Shown here piece by piece: positions 34,223-45,750 of a stretch of 64,000 bases of DNA. The stretch covers positions 248,001 to 312,000 of the forward strand of contig CAJJDO010000086.1 in NCBI GenBank assembly GCA_905183005.1, read 5' to 3'. Position 1 is the stretch's first letter. Each line of letters begins with the position of its first letter. The position numbers and the translations under genes were made by a program. Under the pieces are notes generated by a model, which searched no databases, had not been told where the DNA came from, and worked only from the letters and a program-made list of their open reading frames with translations. Source of the DNA: Paramecium pentaurelia (taxonomy: Eukaryota; Ciliophora; Oligohymenophorea; Peniculida; Parameciidae).

Positions 34223-34861
34223 TCATATTTATTATTAAAAATTAATATCTTATCCTTTTCTTGTGGTTACTCTTTTAAAAAATTATGGTGCAATAACACC
34301 ATTAATTCCACTTGATAATACTACACCATTTTTAGAAACATAAAATTCTATGCCTGCATTCATTGCTTTTTCCATATCCACCTATATGATTACTTCACAA
34401 GTATTTCTCATTCCACTAATTACTGCATCATCTCCTGGTAATCCTACAGCAAAATGTATATGCTATCTTGCCATTCTATTTAATCCAGTATCCTTAATTA
34501 AATCCCATGCTTTAAAATATGTACCATGTACAATAACAGGAAATTATTGTGGGTCAACTATTTTCTCTAATAATTCTTCCTCATTAATTTCAATAGTATG
34601 TCCTTAAACACATCTAATATACAATTATCCATCTATTTCTTTTAGTTCAAATCTTTTTTTGTCATTATTATCCACTACATTTCTGATACTTTATAAATTT
34701 GCTTTAAGCTTAGCCATCGTTTGCCAATTGAGCAAATCTTAAACCAACACAAAACCATCTTATCTAATTGGAATTCCCTCCTTCTATGCACCATGTCTCA
34801 ATAAATAACTCATTGCTTTAGATTATTGAACCAAGGGTGAGTCTCTTTTCTTTTATTACAT
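34223..34861 (-). CDS. TPT1: tRNA 2'-phosphotransferase (Tpt1/KptA)
   Basis: 212 residues, no introns. Matches the family along its length: KAMSYLLRHGAQKEGIPIRQ, DGFVLVQDLLN, IRCVQGHTIEI, VHGTYFKAWDLIKDTGLNRM, RQHIHFAVGLPGD, SGMRNTCEVIIQVDMEKAMN and FYVSKNGVVLSSG. These contain the core Arg-His-Arg-Arg residues expected for NAD+-dependent transfer (first RH of LLRHG, H and R of the C-terminal half). The enzyme removes the 2'-phosphate left at tRNA ligation sites, giving ADP-ribose 1'',2''-cyclic phosphate. Normal size for the family. Confidence 0.95.
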
Positions 34862-34905
34862 GGATTTCTTATTAAAAATAATTAAAATATAATTATTTAG
34901 TAAGA

Positions 34906-36456
34906 ATGAGAGTTTAAGCTTCATCATTCAGATTGCCTGTTCTTAAATTACAACCTAAAGATCCTCAATTCAGTCTAAGTTATGGTGATAATAATCAATC
35001 AAGCTCATCAATGATCAAATATTAGAGTAATCCTTAAAGATATTATGATCCATCTCCCATTAAAAAGAGAGTGAGAGGAATGACAATTGCCATCTATAAT
35101 AGTTAGGAGAAACTAAAAACAGCAGAATTTCGTTATGGAAGCGATTTAATTACTCAAACTTAACCTCTCAACTAAAGTGCATCAGTTGTTAATACTGTAC
35201 GTAGATATAGAAATAAACTAAAATAATTAATGTACTAGCCTCCAAAAGAAGATGGAGGTCTATCTCGAGATCCAAGGATATATTCATTTAAAGAACCCAG
35301 TGCCTCCATTCGATTAGATCGTTTAACTAATGATCGGGGTGATCAACAATTAAAGGACAAAGTCACCTAATTAATGAGCAAAGTAAAGTTGCTAATATCA
35401 ACTAAACACTTTTATTAAGAGCCACATCAATAAGAGACTTTCTAAGTTACTATGGTGAGACTTAAAGATGAATATGATTGTCTCTATTAAGACTTTAATG
35501 ATTACTATGTGTAAAATAAAAAGGTAGACAATTAAGTCATTTAACTTTAAAATCATATGGAAATCATTAAGACACTTCTTAAACCAAAGAGACCTACCAT
35601 GACTAGAAAATAATCTGCAATTATCTTTGATCAAGTTTAATAGGAAATCTTGATTCCAGAAACCTCAGAAAAGATTGAAGAAACTCCACAATAATCATAA
35701 ATAATAGACATTCCACCTCCACCTTAAGAAACTCCAGTGATCTCCTAAGTAGAACCACATGAGGAAAGTGTATTTACTCCTCTTACATCCATATAACTTA
35801 ATGAAGATCAACCTCCAAGTGATCTGGATAAAGAAGAAACAAATAATAATAGTCCAAGTAGTCCTAAAAAGAAACGTATCAAAAATAAACGAAGTCCATA
35901 GAAATCTTAAAAATCAATTATTCTTTAACTATCTGTTTAAGATCTCTCTTAATTAGATTTTAATCCTTAATCTTCATAATAATAATAATTAAGTTCAAGA
36001 TCTAAAATACCTTTAGAGGACATACCATTAAAATCAGTCCGAAGTACAAAAAGTGAACAATTAGTAGAAATAGATAATAAATAGGATGAAACTCCATTAT
36101 CTGAAAAGACTCCATTAAGAAAATAAAGCAGTAATTTAGGATCTCTTAACAAAAGAAGAAACACAGTTCTCGAAAATAAATAAGGAAGAAGAGTATAAAA
36201 GGGTGCAGCTGCTATCTCTGAATAAGATGATAGTTAATCTGATGAAGGTGGAGATGAAGATCAATAAAAGGAGGATGTGATTGAAATATAAGAAGAAGAA
36301 CAATAAGAAAATTAAACTAAAGACTTTTACTATAATAATCTTTTAGATAAATTAATTGAATCTGACAATATTTACAGATATCCCTTTTATTAATCATGGG
36401 AATACCATGAAGATCAAATTATTCAAGGTATAATATTTGGAGAATTTGATTTATGA
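34906..36456 (+). CDS. Hypothetical low-complexity protein, 516 aa
   Basis: One uninterrupted frame. The first 240 residues include a basic/polar region and a coiled coil (DEYDCLYQDFNDYYVQNKKV). The middle is Pro/Ser/Glu-rich with PPPPQETPV-like runs and basic SPKKKRIKNKRSP, a possible nuclear-localisation type cluster. A long acidic stretch near 430-470 (DEGGDEDQ, IQEEEQQEN) precedes the end. Looks like a regulatory or scaffold protein. No family recognised. Start codons of this gene and TPT1 are 44 bp apart and divergent. Confidence 0.55.
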
Positions 36457-36777
36457 TTTTAATATACTAGATGATCATATCAGTATTTTAATTTTTTTTC
36501 TCTTTATTCAGTGTTTATTCTTTACTTATAGTTCTTGTTTATTTTATTCAAAATCATCCTTTTTCTTTTAGTCTAATTCTGATCATATTTGATTTTGAAT
36601 TACTCTATTAGGAATTAGTATTTTAATTGTTTAATAAGTTATGTCTTTCAAAGTATATTTTGTGAATAACATTTGATTTGATAAATATTGATTGAAGATA
36701 GGATTAAAATAAATATATGAATAAAGTATATGCTAGATTTTAAATTCTAAATAACTTAAATTTTATAAAATAGCATA
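36457..36777. other. T-rich intergenic spacer
   Basis: About 320 bp between two convergent stops. The first 150 bp are strikingly T-rich on the + strand. No gene, hairpin terminator or RNA is visible. Confidence 0.45.
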
Positions 36778-37555
36778 TCATGAGATAAATCTTCTTGATC
36801 TATTGAAGTTGTTAAGAATTTTATCTATCTTCGAATTAGAACTAAGCTTTGATATCTATTAAGTAGTCTTATTATGTTCATATTGGAGTTCTCTAAGGAT
36901 TTCTTTTTGTTGTTCAATTTATTATTATAAATGCATTTTATGTTTCTAGAGATTTTCAATTGTACTTTTAGTTTAATTCCAATTACTCCGAGATTCAGTT
37001 GTAATTGATCTTTAAGTACAACTACTTTTTCTCATAGCAGAATTAGGTTTACTATTACTACAAGAGAGATCCATAGAAGGTTATTCTTAAAAGTCAAGTC
37101 CACTTTCTTATGTCTTCATTCTAGATTCAATATCATCTGAATCGTCAAGATAATTAGCTATTTATTCTTCATTAATTTGAATCTCATATTTTTCAACAAT
37201 ATATTGAATGAGTGCAGCCAAATATTATGAATATTGATTATCTCCTGAACGTAAATTGTCAACTGCAATTTCAATATTTTTAGGATGCATTTTTTAAATG
37301 TTAACCCTATAATTTTGAACCAATTTAATTAACTTTTAAGGTTTTTCTAATAATGACCATATTTTATATTGATTCCATTTCTAACAACATTAGATAATTG
37401 ACAAATACATTAATATTTACAATCCAAGGTTCACAACCTTCGAATAATTACAGTAGTTTTCTGAAATTTATCCAGATATCTGTTTATTGTCTTAATTTGT
37501 AATTTGCTAAAGCTGTTAAAAATGGTACTCTAAATTTATCAATCATTTCTGTCAT
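36778..37555 (-). CDS. Hypothetical helical protein, 249 aa
   Basis: A 28-nt intron (gtattt...gttag) joins two frames. The first 120 residues are helical and contain WSLLEKPQKLIKLVQNY. The rest is Ser-rich followed by a coiled coil (KHKMHLQQQIEQQKEILREL). Not recognised. It lies 33 bp downstream of the gene at 37589-38121 on the same strand. The two could be read as one frame except for a TGA between them, so they may once have been a single gene. Confidence 0.5.
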
Positions 37556-37588
37556 AATTTAACTATATTATAATTTATTATTTTATAA

Positions 37589-38121
37589 TCATCCATGAAG
37601 TTCTTTATGCAATAAATTCAAAGCATCTGAATACTTATACATTTATTTTGCATAAGATTGTTTTGGTTATCCCATATAATTGTCAAACACTTATTTCTTA
37701 TTTGTCTCATTTAAATTAATTGTATTTGCATTCCTAACATATTAACTTATCTTTGGCTGAAAAGTACATTCCTTCAATTCATTTTCCACATCAAACATCC
37801 GTAATTTTTGCAATTTTACTTATTTCTATTCTTCATACTATTGACATCGCTGTAAGAAATCACCTTCATTATATTGAAAACATCTTTTCGAGAATAATTA
37901 TGGTTTAAATGTACACTCAGCCCATTCTTCTTCTTCTAACCTTTGTAATGTAGATTTGACTTATTATTTTTATTTCCTTAAAGGAGACTTAGATCTAGTT
38001 GGAGTTGAAGATCTAGCTTTGTAATCTGAATATTTCCAAAAAAAGAGCTATCAAATATGAGAAATAGCAAGTTTACATGTTCAGGAATAGGTTATTCGTT
38101 AATAACTTTATATTGTTACAT
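37589..38121 (-). CDS. Hypothetical protein with two ECTFxP motifs, 167 aa
   Basis: Starts MQQYKVINEQPIPEH; a 29-nt intron (gtaaacttgc...ttgatag) follows. A basic SRSP-like leader (SSTPTRSKSPLRK) precedes two copies of an E-C-T-F-x-P motif (WAECTFKPQLFSKR and KECTFQPKISQYV) set about 50 residues apart with a coiled coil between them. The same motif recurs in the gene at 42379-44094. These short repeats are known from ciliate basal-body and axonemal proteins of unclear function, so a cytoskeletal role is a guess. Confidence 0.5.
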
Positions 38122-39056
38122 AATTAAAAATGAATTCATTATAAATGATAATTCTATAAGATTAATATAATACTTAGAAAATAACACAAAGATTATCAAG
38201 TAATCTAATATGAAGCAATCAATTTCATATATTTATATTTATTGACTCATTTTCATATTGATTTCTTTTTATTTACTATATTCAATACAATTATTCAATT
38301 GTTATTAATCTATCATTAATCATTTTTTTTAAATTATTTCACTTTAATTTCTAAAATAACACTTATTCATAATAATATAAAAATTTAAGGAAAGGAATTC
38401 ACAATAAAGAATATTATAAATAGAATCTTTTTAAATTGAGATTAATATAAAATATTTCTCATTATAACTGTTTGAATTACTATTTTATTACCTCAAATAA
38501 ATATCTAAAATACCTACATAAAAATAAATAGTATAGTTTCCCTTTAAATTAAAAAGATTTAGTCTCTATAATATTATAAATCATTAAAGAAATATATATT
38601 TCAAACTTATTTTTATCTTCTTTTTTAACATTACATAACAATTATACTATGAAGATAATGAATAAATATTATCTAAATTAAAAATAATTAAATTGAAAAT
38701 ATTATTAACAATTTTATCAATTAACTAATTATCAAGATAAAATACTAATATTGCTTTTAATTTTATGATTCTTATTTACTTAAATAATATCATATTTATA
38801 TATATTTTAGAATAAGATATAATTAAATAATAAATTAACTCTATCTTAGTAAAAGTAAAATTTAACAAAAAAATCAATTTTATTCAGTGTCTACTTCTAA
38901 ATATTGAGATTTTTTTTTAATGAATATGATTATTATTAAATTTATTAATTCATAAATGGTAACTATTTATTAAAAAATAATAATTTTATTAAGAATATGT
39001 TAATTGGAAATGGTTAATTTATTTATATGAAGTAAAAAGCACAATGAAATATATAT
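38122..39056. other. Long AT-rich non-coding stretch
   Basis: About 935 bp, nearly all A/T, with no frame free of TGA that looks coded on either strand and no RNA gene signature. Long for this compact genome. It is the upstream flank of the gene at 37589-38121 and the downstream flank of the MORN gene. Confidence 0.55.
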
Positions 39057-40165
39057 TCAAACATCATCAAGCCATTTGATTCTTTTTCCATCTTCCCAAA
39101 TTCCTTCTTTAATGGTTCCATCATTAAGGTAATATTTTGCATTTCCATGTTATTTACCATTCTTCCATCCTCCTTCATATCTTCTACCATCAGCCCAGTA
39201 ATATATACCAAATCCATGTTTCTTATCATTAAGATAAGAACCTTCATATTTTCTACCATCTTGCCATTAATAAACTCCTTTTCCATTCATATTATTATCT
39301 AACCATTCTCCTGTATATCCTCTTCCATCTGCCCATTTATATATTCCAAATCCATTAATTTTATTGTCTTTCCATTCTCCATCATAATAAGAACCATCCG
39401 CCCAATCATATCTTCCTTTACCATGTTTTTTACCATCAATATAATCTCCAGAATATTTTGATTTATCCTACCCTAAACTAAATAACTTCAAATATTACAT
39501 GTTTCAGTTCCTTTTCCATGTTACAAATCATCTCTCCATTCACCTTCATACATAGCTCCATTCTAATGTTTATAAGTACCCCAACCATTAGCTTTATCAT
39601 CCTTCCATTCTCCTTCAAAAACATCACCATCTGCATGATAAAACTTTCCATGTCCACATGCTTTATTATCAACCCATTACCCTTCATATTTAGCACCATC
39701 TGGCCATTTTTAGATTCCAAACCCATCTCTTTTTTTGTCTTTCCATTCTCCTTCATATATTGCACCTGATTAAAACCTATTATCTATTTTTGAATACTTA
39801 TATGGTGGATTTTTTATTCTATTTGGGTCTGGAGGAGGTTGTGCATTTGCTATTTCATCTTTAAAATACTATTATTTCATGTTAGCACCAGCCTTTTCTT
39901 ACTTTTTTTCTTTCTATTTTTTGTGTTTCTTCCAATTTCTTTAAATTTTTATAGCAGCATCTCCTTATGAGATTTTTTTTTATTTCTTAATACTATGGTC
40001 AGTTTTCTCTATTTATTTTTATTCTTATTGATGATCTGATTTCTCAGTTTTCTCTGACTTGTCTTGCTTTTCAACCTTTTTCTTGGGTTTCTTTTTTACA
40101 TTGATTTCTTAAATGGATTCTAGAGATTGATGTTAACATTAGCATCCATTACATGCTTAACCCAT
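39057..40165 (-). CDS. MORN-repeat protein with acylation-type N-terminus and IQ motif
   Basis: 360 residues with one 26-nt intron. N-terminus MGQACNGCQCQ has Gly2 for N-myristoylation and Cys5/8/10 for palmitoylation. A Lys/Glu-rich coil and an IQ-like AAIKIQRNWKKHKKQ follow. Then about nine MORN repeats fill residues 120-360, such as YEGEWKDKKRDGFGIQKWPD, YEGQWVDNKACGHGKFYHAD, YDGEWKDNKINGFGIYKWAD and YEGGWKNGKQHGNAKY. MORN arrays bind lipids or partners at membranes and cytoskeletal junctions. With the acylation signal, attachment to the cortex or ciliary membrane is likely (inference). No kinase domain, so not a PIP5K. Confidence 0.9.
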
Positions 40166-41318
40166 TATTATTAATAAAAATGACTGATCTAAACATTCTA
40201 ATACAAGTTGAGAAATCTAATATAATTATAAATATACAATAAAAACAACTAAATAACAAAGAAGAATCAAATTTTAATGTATTCAAATGATTGATTAACC
40301 TAAAACTATGTTTGAATTTAAGAAAATTATAAATAACTGATCCATTTAACATAAATTCATTAAAATTACTAAAGATTAAAGATATTATATTCTTATAAAA
40401 GTCTACGTATTTGTATTTCAAAATTAACCAGTATTGTTTCTGAACAAGATTGATATAAAAAAAGAAATATAAATTATATTATTTTGGAGATATAAATTTA
40501 TTGATAAATCTCTTCAAAATTATTTCTATTGCTGATATTTCATATAATTATACAATTATTTTTTCATATCAATCTATTAGTAAATTTAATGGATTCATAA
40601 TTCAAATGATAATAAATGCCTTTATAAGTTTTAGAGTCAAATAATTAATAAGTTTAGCTCATTATTAAAAAAAAATATTAAAATTAAAGTTAAATTGATT
40701 ATTGTTAATACATATATTATATAGTAATTTAGCAAATGATATGTCTTTATTTAGTATAAATTTATGAAAATTTTGATTAATTCATTTATAAACTATTCAA
40801 ATAGTCTCATTAAATTAAAAAATGTGTCAATTTTACAAATCAAAAGATAATAAATTTGTCAGAATAATTATAATATTCTTATAAAATTAGGATCAATATT
40901 GTTAAAGAAATATTATATATTTTTTATTCATATTTGATAAAAAAACCATCAAATTTTAATTTAGTGATATCAATTTGATTTTGATCATTGTTTGAGTTTA
41001 TATTATTATTATAAAATCTATCTTTTTAATGATTATAATTTTTCTGGTTTATTTTAATTTCCAATAAAAATACTTATATTATATTTATATTGTATTTATA
41101 AGTGTTAATAAAATATATAAATAGAAATATGAATACTTATATGTTAACTTTTATTATTTAATGTTATTTTCATTATATACTTTAAATATTGATAAATAAT
41201 TAAATTGAAATATTGATAACTTATAATTATTGTATATTCATAAACATAATAAGCTAAAAAGTAAAGTACAAATTTTAACATAATATTTAAAAGTATTAAT
41301 TATTAATTATAACAAACA
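40166..41318. other. Long AT-rich non-coding stretch
   Basis: About 1.15 kb, the longest gene-free stretch in the window. Very AT-rich; the short open frames in it have no coding character. It separates the starts of the MORN gene (leftward) and the pantothenate-kinase-like gene (rightward), so it would hold both promoters. Confidence 0.55.
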
Positions 41319-42346
41319 ATGAGTAAATTGTCAATTTAGGTTGATTTCTAATTTATTAAATTGGGCATTCTCACTAAACTTAAAGAATTAGCATATCCAT
41401 ATTATGAAGTTACAAATGAGTATAGAAACTATCAATTTAAAATTTAGCATAATAAGTTCAAAGATGTACAATATTAATAATAAATTATTAGTTCATCAAT
41501 AATGAACTAAAAGCAATTAAACAATTATTAGATTAAGAGAATCCTTTACAAAATGAAGTTTCTATTTGTGGATATGGATTATAAGATCAAGAAGAGTTTA
41601 CTTACTATTCTGATATTTTTGAAAAAGAATTGGATTTAAAGCTAATTAAATAAAGGAGTGTTCATAATTCAATTAAAGCAATTGACTATTTAATAAAAAA
41701 TAAAGAGGGAGCATTTTATAAATTTACTAACTTAATAAATTTAAAAGAAATTCATTTATTAAAATAAGGTTATGAGATTGAGAAAGTTTTATGTCCTTGT
41801 CCAAACTATCCATACCTTTATTTAAATGTGAATAAAAGTGTATCTTTTTATAAAGTGCAAGCAGTAAATTAATTTGTTAAGCTGAATGGTTCTCTAATTA
41901 CAGATACTACGATTGAGAAAATATTTTAATTAATTGGTTTAGATGGAGATATAAATGAATAATTAATGTTAGCATTCAAAGAAGGTAATAATTTGAATGC
42001 AGATATGACAGTAGAAGATATTTATGGTAAGAGTTACACATCATTGGGTTTATCAAAAGACATTATAGCTGCATCAATGGGTAAATTACAAACTAAAGAA
42101 CCCTCAGAAGTTAATGTACTTGATGTTGTAAAAAGTTTATGGTTCATGTTTGCTATAAATTTGGGTTAATTAGCTGCTTTAAATGCTTAATTAGAAGATT
42201 TAACAACAATTATAGTAGGTTCAAGTAAAATAACATTTGAACCATTTTTATTATCACTTTAATCAGTGTTAACATTTTTTGGAGCTGGGAAATTAAATAT
42301 AATATATATAGAAAATATGGAATTTTTGACTTGTTTGAGTCTATGA
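41319..42346 (+). CDS. Pantothenate-kinase-like protein, motifs degenerate (probable pseudoenzyme)
   Basis: 333 residues, one 26-nt intron. The C-terminal half follows eukaryotic PanK closely: NADMTVEDIYGKSYTSLGLS, DIIAASMGKLQTKEPSEVNV, MFAINLGQLAALNAQ, TIIVGSSKI and GAGKLNIIYIENMEFL, parallel to DIYGGDYERFGL, ASSFGN, NNIG...CA and FLEHEGYFGA of PANK1-3. However, the N-terminal MDIGGTLVKL signature reads VDFQFIKLG, the GTSLGGGTF phosphate loop reads GSLITDTTIEKIF, and the EGYFGAVG end is lost. Active PanK makes 4'-phosphopantothenate for CoA. This copy likely cannot and may be regulatory. Confidence 0.85.
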
Positions 42347-42378
42347 AAATTATAATAAATTTATAAAAATGTAGTCAT

Positions 42379-44094
42379 TCATTTTTTATATGAGTTTTTA
42401 ATAGCTTAATTACTAGATAGTTTAAATGGTTGACAATTTGTTTTATCTTGATGTTTATTGTAATCATAATTTTCATGTTTTTTAAAAAGTTTTTATTCAA
42501 CCAATTATTATTGATCTTTTTTCTTATTAGTCATATCAACTTTATGCATAAAAGATTCTAAACCATATACTTCAATTTATTTGTTGTTATCTATAGTTTT
42601 TTTATTTATTTATGGTTTAAATGTACACTATTTCAATTATTCATCTTCTTACTACCTTAGTATAGTAAAATTATTACTTTTTTAATTAAGATCTTCTTTA
42701 TTCTCTATCAGTTTAATATTATTTAATCTTTTCATGACAATCATCAAAACTATATTAGGAATGCATTTATGAATATTTCATTGATGTTGATACACTTGGA
42801 TAGAATGAACATTCTTTATCAGAGTCATCATATTTCTATAAAATAATTCAATTAATTAACTTCTTTTAATAACTATTTTCTATATTCTCCATATTCATTT
42901 TTTATCAAATCTTATAATGTTCTATCTACAGCCATTTCCATTGACTTAGGATTTAATTCTGGATTAAAATTTAATTTGTTTATATCTTCTTATTTCTTAT
43001 CTTCAATATATGATTATCTAGTTTAATATTCACTATATAATCTATCAAATAATGAATCTTAAGAGATCTTTCGATTTGCTATTTATTCACTTTACTTATT
43101 TAACTTTGGTCTGAATGTATAATCTTTATAAGCCTTACTTTCTAAATCCATATTCTTTTCTAGTTATTTTCTGTTGAATTCTTCTTATCTCTAATTAAAA
43201 TCCCCTTTAACTATTTGATCATTAATTTATTAATTAGTTTAAGGTTGAAAATCATAAGGTAGATCATCCTCATAAATAATATTTTATTTTCTTATGCCAT
43301 CCTATATTAATCTATCAACTACATTCAAACCATCTATTTTATTTTTTTCAGCTAAAATTTAAGATTATAAATTAATTCGAGGTTTAAATAAATCTTCTTC
43401 CTCTCTAAGTTATTTTGCTTTTAAATATTCAATTAATGCCTTTTTATCTTACATAACTTATTAATATCTTTCATATAAAGGAGGTTTATCACCATATGGT
43501 CTAGGAACCTTATTTATAGGTTATTCTTCTTCTTATTAATTAATCATCAATTTTAATTCATCAATATGTGCTTGTCTTTCTTATTCTAAAAATTATAGTC
43601 TCTCATATATTGGCATTCCTTCAAATTTTGAATATTTAATTTATGCAAGCAAATTAGTCTAATCACTTAATTCTGGTCTGAAAGATAATTCAGCCAACTT
43701 AAATAATTTAATGATATACCATTTTTTTCTCTTATTCTAATTTTTAATGCTCCCTCTCTTCTTATACAATAGTTTTAGGTTCTGCTAATTTATCAATATA
43801 TGTCTGTTTTTTGCTCTCTTTATTTTTGAATAAGTTCTATTTCATCGCCTATAACTTTTCTTATTAAACTTTTAAAATATCAGGTGTTTGTCTACTATAT
43901 TAACTAATTTTGCTTTCATCTGTAATTTATGATTAAGTTTCTGAATATTCTTCTTTACCAATGCTTGGTGTTTCTATTAAAGATTTATCAATGTAAATAG
44001 TTTCAACATTGCCATCTTCTATCAATTTCTTCCTTTGCTCTCTCTCTTATTTCAATCTTGACATAATTTCTTGCCTCCTATTCTCGTTAATCAT
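42379..44094 (-). CDS. Coiled-coil protein with repeated FxP motifs, 546 aa
   Basis: Three introns (22, 25, 28 nt). Starts MINENRRQEIMSRLKQERE. Across the protein the same short motif recurs between helical stretches: LSFRPELSDQ, LFKPRINLQ, DFQPQTNQQ, YTFRPKLNKQ, NFNPELNPKS, CSFYPSVS and CTFKPQINKK. Segments like IYERLQFLEQERQ, LYERYQQVMQD and LFDRLYSEYQ also repeat before the motif, so the unit is roughly 60-80 residues of helix plus FxP. This is a repeat scaffold of unknown family, shared in type with the gene at 37589-38121. Confidence 0.65.
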
Positions 44095-44465
44095 ATTTAA
44101 TTTAAATTATATTATTAAAATAATACTCCTAATTAAAATAATTAGAATAGATATAGTTATTTTCATTCCTCAACTAATTTATTTGTATTTTCCTATTAAA
44201 ACTAAATCTAAAATGTATATATGAACTAAATATCTCAAATATCTTGAAAATTAAATTAATTCTTATTTTTTATATCCTTCCCTATTTGATCTTTAATAAT
44301 TATACATATTATACTTATATTTTTGATAAAAAACAATAAATCATTTACTTATCTACTAATCTATAATTATTAATAATAATAATAAATCTTTTTTTATTCA
44401 ATTAAAATCAAAATTATTTGTTGATATCTTATTTAATTAAAATGATATTAGTAAAATAAAAATAA
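44095..44465. other. AT-rich intergenic spacer
   Basis: About 370 bp, A/T-rich, containing a run of AAT triplets near 44365. It lies upstream of the FxP-repeat gene and downstream of the phosphatase gene. Nothing else seen. Confidence 0.5.
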
Positions 44466-45080
44466 TCATCTAAAACGAGTCATTGGTTATTTTTGAGTTC
44501 TGATAACAACAGATCTTCCTCTAATAACTCCTTTTGATGGTTTTGATTATGTCTATCTTTTTTATTCTTCTTCTAAAGTACTTTCTCTAAATACAACTAA
44601 GCCTAACAACTTTTCATGTTATTTGAGTTATCTTATAAATCCTTCATTTGGACATATTACATTTCTTTTAGCTTTAACATGTTGAAATGATTTAACAAAA
44701 CTCCATTTAAATGATCTCATTATAAAATATATTACTATAGCAGCAGAACGAGATACTCCAGCAGCACAATGAACTAAAATTGGTCCTCTTTTTAACCATA
44801 TTGACATAAATTCATAACATTCATCAAAATGTTATGATAAATCATAAGATGGATCATCAATTGCATCTATTACTTTATGTACAATTCCTTATGCTGGTTG
44901 AATATTTAAATCTTTAGCTACAGTTAATAATGCAACTATTTGATGTTTCTATTACCACTTTTTATCCAAAGCTGCATAAAAATCTCCTAAATATAATGTT
45001 CCATTTGTAAATGTATTTTCAAGTATTATATTAGCACAAACTACTTTGTATTTTTCCATAAAATCAACAAAGGTTCTCAT
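44466..45080 (-). CDS. Dual-specificity protein phosphatase
   Basis: 204 residues, no introns. NTFTNGTLYLGDFYAALDK is the typical DSP start, ILVHCAAGVSRSAAIVIYFI holds the catalytic HCxxGxxRS loop with Cys and Arg present, and the general-acid Asp probably lies in DAIDDPSYDLSQ. The conserved VKAKRNVICPNEGFIRQL matches the DSP end helix (R-x-x-x-x-P-N-x-G-F). A short basic tail follows. Active atypical DSP; the substrate cannot be told. Its start is 28 bp from the divergent gene at 45109. Confidence 0.93.
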
Positions 45081-45108
45081 TTATTTATAATTTAATAATA
45101 AATAAAAA

Positions 45109-45456
45109 ATGAGCTAATAAATTCAAAAAAAATAATTGCAAATCCTTTCTAAATCAAAATTAGCTAAAATAAAAGATGGAAATGAAGAAGAGAACATTTT
45201 TAAATCTTATATTTAATTACATACTGAATAAAGAGCTAATTATCATAGAGACATTCGTGATTAATAATTAAAGTAAAGAAAAGAGTTCGAAAGATTATGT
45301 CAATCCCTTAAAAAAAATGATGTGTCTACACGGTTTAATAAAAAACGATTGTCATAATCAGTTTAATAAAGTCCATAAATAAAAGTTTCCTTCTAAACAC
45401 CTTTGTTAAAGAAAGCACATCGAAAATTTTAAAAAACACCATTTCCTAAACAATGA
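45109..45456 (+). CDS. Small coiled-coil protein, 115 aa
   Basis: A clean 116-codon frame starting MSQQIQKKQLQILSKSK. Helical first half (NEEENIFKSYIQLHTEQ), basic Ser/Thr second half (STRFNKKRLSQ). No family recognised. Divergent from the phosphatase and convergent with the IQ gene (20 bp between stops). Confidence 0.5.
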
Positions 45457-45476
45457 ATATCAATTATGGTTTTGTA

Positions 45477-45743
45477 TCATAAAATCATCAATCTCTCTTA
45501 TTTCAATTTGGATATTTCTTTAAGTCTCAACTGTATACGATTAATTTCTTCTTATATTAGTTTTGCTCTTGAAAAATATGGTCTATTCAAATGATTCTTG
45601 GTTGCATATCTTGGTTCAATTCCTTCAATACTTTTAGTGATAGATGCATATTCATCTCTCACATTATTAACTAATTTCTATCTCACTAAAAACCCTCTTA
45701 CTAATGCCTGTATTTTTATTATATGATTATTATTATTATTCAT
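45477..45743 (-). CDS. Small IQ-motif protein, 88 aa
   Basis: Starts MNNNNNHIIKIQALVRGFLV. The segment IIKIQALVRGFLVRQKL is a near-perfect IQ motif (IQxxxRGxxxR), so calmodulin or a light chain should bind here. A helix (AKLIQEEINRIQLRLKEI) ends the protein. It starts 7 bp after the cytochrome c-like stop and has its own TGA, so I keep it separate. Paramecium has a rich calmodulin system that regulates ciliary channels. Confidence 0.65.
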
Positions 45744-45750
45744 ATAATAT

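Noticed and set aside
39518..39769. Rightward 83-codon frame open in the standard code, Pro/Ser/Phe-rich.
   Set aside because: Antisense shadow of MORN repeats; the repeat on the real strand generates the periodic text.
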